Below are positions 4,560 through 7,279 of a DNA stretch of 7,279 nt, one piece after another. Source of the stretch: Verrucomicrobiales bacterium. Its GTDB lineage: Bacteria > Verrucomicrobiota > Verrucomicrobiia > Verrucomicrobiales > DEV007. The DNA lies in contig JALRFZ010000492.1 in the NCBI GenBank assembly GCA_023253615.1, forward strand, positions 1-7,279, in the 5' to 3' direction. The translations under genes and the position numbers were made by a program. Each line of letters opens with the position of its first letter. The stretch's first letter is position 1. Under the pieces are notes generated by a model. The model was given only the letters and a program-made list of their open reading frames with translations, was not told the DNA's origin and searched no databases.

Positions 4560-6905
4560 ATGACTCCTCGAAAGGCCTGGTTCCTCCTCTCCGCCCTCGC
4601 TTTCTCGCCGGCTCCCACCCCGGCGATCGATCTCGAGCACCATCCCGGCAAGGCCATCTATGAAAAGATGTGCCTCGACTGCCACGGGGCCAAGGGCGAG
4701 GGCGTGAAAGACAAGGCCGATGATCCTCTCGTCGGCGCGCGCACCCTCGATTCGCTGGCCCAGCGCATCGACCGCACCATGCCCGAGGACAAACCCGAGC
4801 TGCTCGATGCCGAGGAGTCGAAAATCGTCGCCGAATACATCTATCACGCCTTTTACTCCGCCGACGCCCGCGCCCGCAATACTCCGGCGCGCATCGATCT
4901 GAGCCGTCTCACCGTGCCACAATACCGGAATTCCGTCGCCGACCTGATCCTCAGCTTCCGCGGGGACAACTGGCTCCCCGAAACCCGTGGTCTCAAGGCC
5001 CGTTACTTCGGCGACCGCGGCTTCAATGAGCGCAAGGAATTCCGCGAGCAGCAGAAGCCCGACAAATACGAACGGGTCGATTCCTTCGTGAAGGTCGATT
5101 TCGCCGAGGGCATCCCCACGCACGAGGAGGCGAAGGAATTCTCCCCCGAGCAATTCTCGATCCGCTGGGAGGGCATGATCCTGCCCGAAGAGACCGGCGT
5201 CTACGAATTCGTCATCAAGACCCGCAACGGGGTCACCCTCTGGGTCAACGATCACGACCGCGGCGAAGAGTCCGGCCAGAAGACGATCGACGGCTGGGTC
5301 GCCCCGCACAACGATGTGCGCGAAGAGACGGGCAGCGTCTTCCTCGTCGGGGGGCGCCCCTACCCGATCCGTCTCGACTTTTTCACCTACAAGGAAAAGG
5401 CCGCCTCGGTCGAGCTGCTGTGGAAGACGCCCCACGGCGTTCTCGAGACCATTCCCGGGCGCAGCCTTGCCCCCGAGTGGGCGCACGAGTCGCTCCTCGT
5501 CGACGTGCCCTTGCCCGCCGACGACCGCAGCGTCGGCTACGAACGCGGCACGATGGTCTCGAAGGCCTGGCTCGAAGCCGTCACCGCCGGTGCCGCGATG
5601 GCCGCGGAGTATGTCGTCGGGCACCTCGATGAACTCGCCAAGATCAAACGCGACGAGCCCGAGGAAGAGCGCCGGAAAAAGATCGACGGGTTCGCGGAAA
5701 AATTCGTCGCCCGCGCGTTCCGCCGTCCGCTCTCCGACGAGGAGAAAGAGCGTTATGTCAGGGTGCATTTCAAGGAGGCGCCCTCGACCGCCCCGGCCAT
5801 CAAGCGGCTCGTCCTGCAGACGCTCTCTTCGCCGCGGTTCCTTTACCCGGAGACCGGCGGCCCCGCCAAGCCCGACGCTTGGTCGATCGCCTCGCGCCTC
5901 TCCCTGCTCCTCTGGGATTCCCTCCCGAACGAGCGCCTCCTCGACCGCCTCAACAAGGGCGAGTTCGATGATCCCGGCAAATTCGACCAGCTCGTGAACG
6001 AGGCTGTCTGGAACTGGCGCACCCGGGCGAAGATGCGCGGCTTCTACCACCATTGGCTGGAAATGGAGCGCGCCGATGAACTGGTGAAGGACAAAGGCGC
6101 CTTCCCCGATTTCGATCCCGCCGTCGCCGCCGATCTGCGCACCTCCCTCTATGCCTTCCTCGACGAGGCGACCTGGGGGAAGGAAAAGGCGGGATACCGC
6201 GAACTGCTCCTCTCCACCGCCTATCCGATGAACGAACGCCTCGGCAAGGTCTACGGAGCCGACGTGAAGGGCGGCTTCCAGCCCGTGACCCTCGATGGAG
6301 GAAAACGCTCCGGCCTCATCACCCATCCCTTCGTTCTCTCCTATCTCGCCTATCACAACAACACCTCGCCGATCCACCGCGGTGTCTTCCTCACGCGCCA
6401 CATCATCGGCATGCCCCTGAAATCGCCGCCCATGGCGAATGAATTCAAGGACAGCAAATTCGACGCGAGCCTGACGATGCGCGAGAAAGTCGTCTCGATG
6501 ACGAAGTCGCAGGATTGCATGAGCTGCCACGTCACCATCAATCCCCTCGGCTTCAGCCTCGAGCACTACGACGGGATCGGCCGCTGGCGCGAGCAGGATC
6601 GGGGCAAGCCTGTCGATGCGAAGGCCGAATTCCACGCCGAGGACGGGCGCAACCTCATGCTCACCGGAGCCCGCGACGTCGCCGAATTCGCCGCCAACAC
6701 GCCCTCCGCCCACCGAACCTTCATCGAGAGCCTCTTCCACCACCTCGTCAAACAGCCCGTCCGCGCCTACGGCGACGATGAAATGGAGAACCTGCGCAAA
6801 GCCTTCGAACAGGGCGGTTACCAAATTCCCCATTTGATCAAACAAATCGCCGTGACAACAGTCCAACACGTCAACACGCCGGACGAACGATTTGCCGCCA
6901 AGTAA
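4560..6905 (+). CDS. Exported c-heme protein with PA14 domain (PSCyt/DUF1592-DUF1588-DUF1585 family)
   Basis: 781 residues, of a large secreted family typical of Planctomycetota and Verrucomicrobiota. Signal peptide about 1-23 (WFLLSALAFSPAPTPA). Cytochrome c-like domain about 25-100: heme site CLDCH (C38, C41, H42) with M74 in RTMPEDKP as likely axial ligand. DUF1587-like motif LSRLTVPQYRNSVADLI (114-130). PA14-like beta domain about 145-305 (GLKARYFGDRGF, RWEGMILPEETGVYEF, VTLWVND, ELLWKTPHG), often carbohydrate-binding. DUF1595-like about 375-432 (ARAFRRPLSDEEKERY). DUF1592-like about 438-570. DUF1588 about 580-685 with a second heme-type motif CMSCH (653-657). DUF1585-like about 695-770 (LFHHLVKQPVRAYG). 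ATG 4560 is chosen because the signal peptide starts there; the frame is open upstream to 4299, into the methyltransferase gene. The biochemical role of the family is unknown; periplasmic or surface redox and glycan-related functions are guesses. Probably cotranscribed with the DUF1552 gene 43 bp downstream. Confidence 0.92.
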   Translation: MTPRKAWFLLSALAFSPAPTPAIDLEHHPGKAIYEKMCLDCHGAKGEGVKDKADDPLVGARTLDSLAQRIDRTMPEDKPELLDAEESKIVAEYIYHAFYSADARARNTPARIDLSRLTVPQYRNSVADLILSFRGDNWLPETRGLKARYFGDRGFNERKEFREQQKPDKYERVDSFVKVDFAEGIPTHEEAKEFSPEQFSIRWEGMILPEETGVYEFVIKTRNGVTLWVNDHDRGEESGQKTIDGWVAPHNDVREETGSVFLVGGRPYPIRLDFFTYKEKAASVELLWKTPHGVLETIPGRSLAPEWAHESLLVDVPLPADDRSVGYERGTMVSKAWLEAVTAGAAMAAEYVVGHLDELAKIKRDEPEEERRKKIDGFAEKFVARAFRRPLSDEEKERYVRVHFKEAPSTAPAIKRLVLQTLSSPRFLYPETGGPAKPDAWSIASRLSLLLWDSLPNERLLDRLNKGEFDDPGKFDQLVNEAVWNWRTRAKMRGFYHHWLEMERADELVKDKGAFPDFDPAVAADLRTSLYAFLDEATWGKEKAGYRELLLSTAYPMNERLGKVYGADVKGGFQPVTLDGGKRSGLITHPFVLSYLAYHNNTSPIHRGVFLTRHIIGMPLKSPPMANEFKDSKFDASLTMREKVVSMTKSQDCMSCHVTINPLGFSLEHYDGIGRWREQDRGKPVDAKAEFHAEDGRNLMLTGARDVAEFAANTPSAHRTFIESLFHHLVKQPVRAYGDDEMENLRKAFEQGGYQIPHLIKQIAVTTVQHVNTPDERFAAK

Positions 6906-6948
6906 AGACGGCTTCCCTTTCTCCATCACTTCCTTGCTCCCTTTCCAC

Positions 6949-7279
6949 ATGAGAAAAACCCGCCGCGACTTCCTCCGTCACCTTGGAGTTTCCTCCGCCG
7001 CCCTCCCCTTCCTCACCGGACTGCCCGGATTCGCCGCCGAGGGGAAAAAGAAGCAGCGCCTCATTTTCCTGTTCTCTCCGAACGGCACGATCCCGTGGGA
7101 ATTCTGGCCGGAGGGGCAGGAACTCCAGTTCAAGCGCATCCTCAAGCCGCTCGAGCCCTACAAGCAGCACCTGCTCACCCTCAAGGGCGTGAACAACAAG
7201 GTCGACGGCGACGGCGACCGCCACATGCGTGGGATGAGCTGTCTCCTCACCGGCACCGAGCTGTTCCCCGGCAACATCC
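6949..7279 (+). CDS. Tat-exported DUF1552 family protein (5' part, runs off the window)
   Basis: The first 110 residues are present and the frame is still open at the window end. A twin-arginine signal (TRRDFLRHLG, R5-R6) and a hydrophobic stretch (VSSAALPFLTGLPGFAA) predict cleavage after residue 30 and export of a folded protein. The mature start matches DUF1552 proteins: QRLIFLFSPNGTIPWEFWPEG (37-56), FKRILKPLEPYKQHLLTLKGVNNK (61-84) and GDGDRHMRGMSCLLTGTEL (88-105). DUF1552 genes commonly follow DUF1592/PSCyt genes in this group. Here the gap is 43 bp with no terminator, so an operon is likely. The family fold is thought to resemble sulfatase/alkaline-phosphatase-like DUF1501 proteins, but no function is established. 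ATG 6949 has no Shine-Dalgarno; the leader is a pyrimidine tract. Confidence 0.9.
   Translation, partial: MRKTRRDFLRHLGVSSAALPFLTGLPGFAAEGKKKQRLIFLFSPNGTIPWEFWPEGQELQFKRILKPLEPYKQHLLTLKGVNNKVDGDGDRHMRGMSCLLTGTELFPGNI

Noticed and set aside
4428..6950. Antisense open frame of 840 codons opposite the c-heme gene
   Set aside because: The sense frame carries a signal peptide, two CxxCH motifs and recognisable domains. The antisense product has no recognisable domain and is rich in Gly, Glu, Val and Ala, as expected from the complement of G/C-ending codons.

Overview
The window is GC-rich bacterial chromosome with long spurious antisense ORFs, as expected at high GC. The best match is the Planctomycetota-Verrucomicrobiota group, more likely Verrucomicrobiota. 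The reasons are a DUF1592/PSCyt-type c-heme protein followed by a Tat-exported DUF1552 protein, a TIM-barrel protein of the kind common in that group, and a membrane-anchored protein built of regular 32-residue double-Trp repeats. This assignment is inference from gene families; there is no rRNA gene to settle it.

Layout: 2-61 is the tail of an unidentified + strand gene. 62-502 has no protein gene. It holds two tandem repeat units (191 and 176 bp), each carrying a 19-nt copy of the 3' end of the adjacent tRNA plus a terminator-like hairpin. 503-577 is tRNA-Glu(UUC) on the minus strand, whose transcription would run into that array. 744-1661 (+) is a sugar-isomerase-like TIM barrel. 1771-3054 (+) is the repeat protein. 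3055-3148 separates convergent genes and contains an 18-bp palindrome and a 10-bp-period repeat. 3149-4318 (-) is a 23S rRNA cytosine-C5 methyltransferase of the RlmI type. 4319-4559 is a divergent intergenic region with an 8-bp inverted repeat. 4560-6905 (+) is the PSCyt/PA14 protein, and 6949 to the window end (+) is the start of its DUF1552 partner.

Functionally this is a mix of housekeeping parts (tRNA-Glu, rRNA methylation), one soluble metabolic-type enzyme of unknown substrate, and envelope proteins. The last two genes form a probable operon. Their pairing is widespread in this group but its biochemical role is not established. None of the five chosen starts has a recognisable Shine-Dalgarno; four of the five leaders are pyrimidine-rich instead.

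The most unusual item is the tRNA-tail/terminator array at 122-502. It recalls the tandem repeats downstream of E. coli tyrT, which also carry copies of the tRNA 3' end. I see no defence system, CRISPR array, transposase or integrase.
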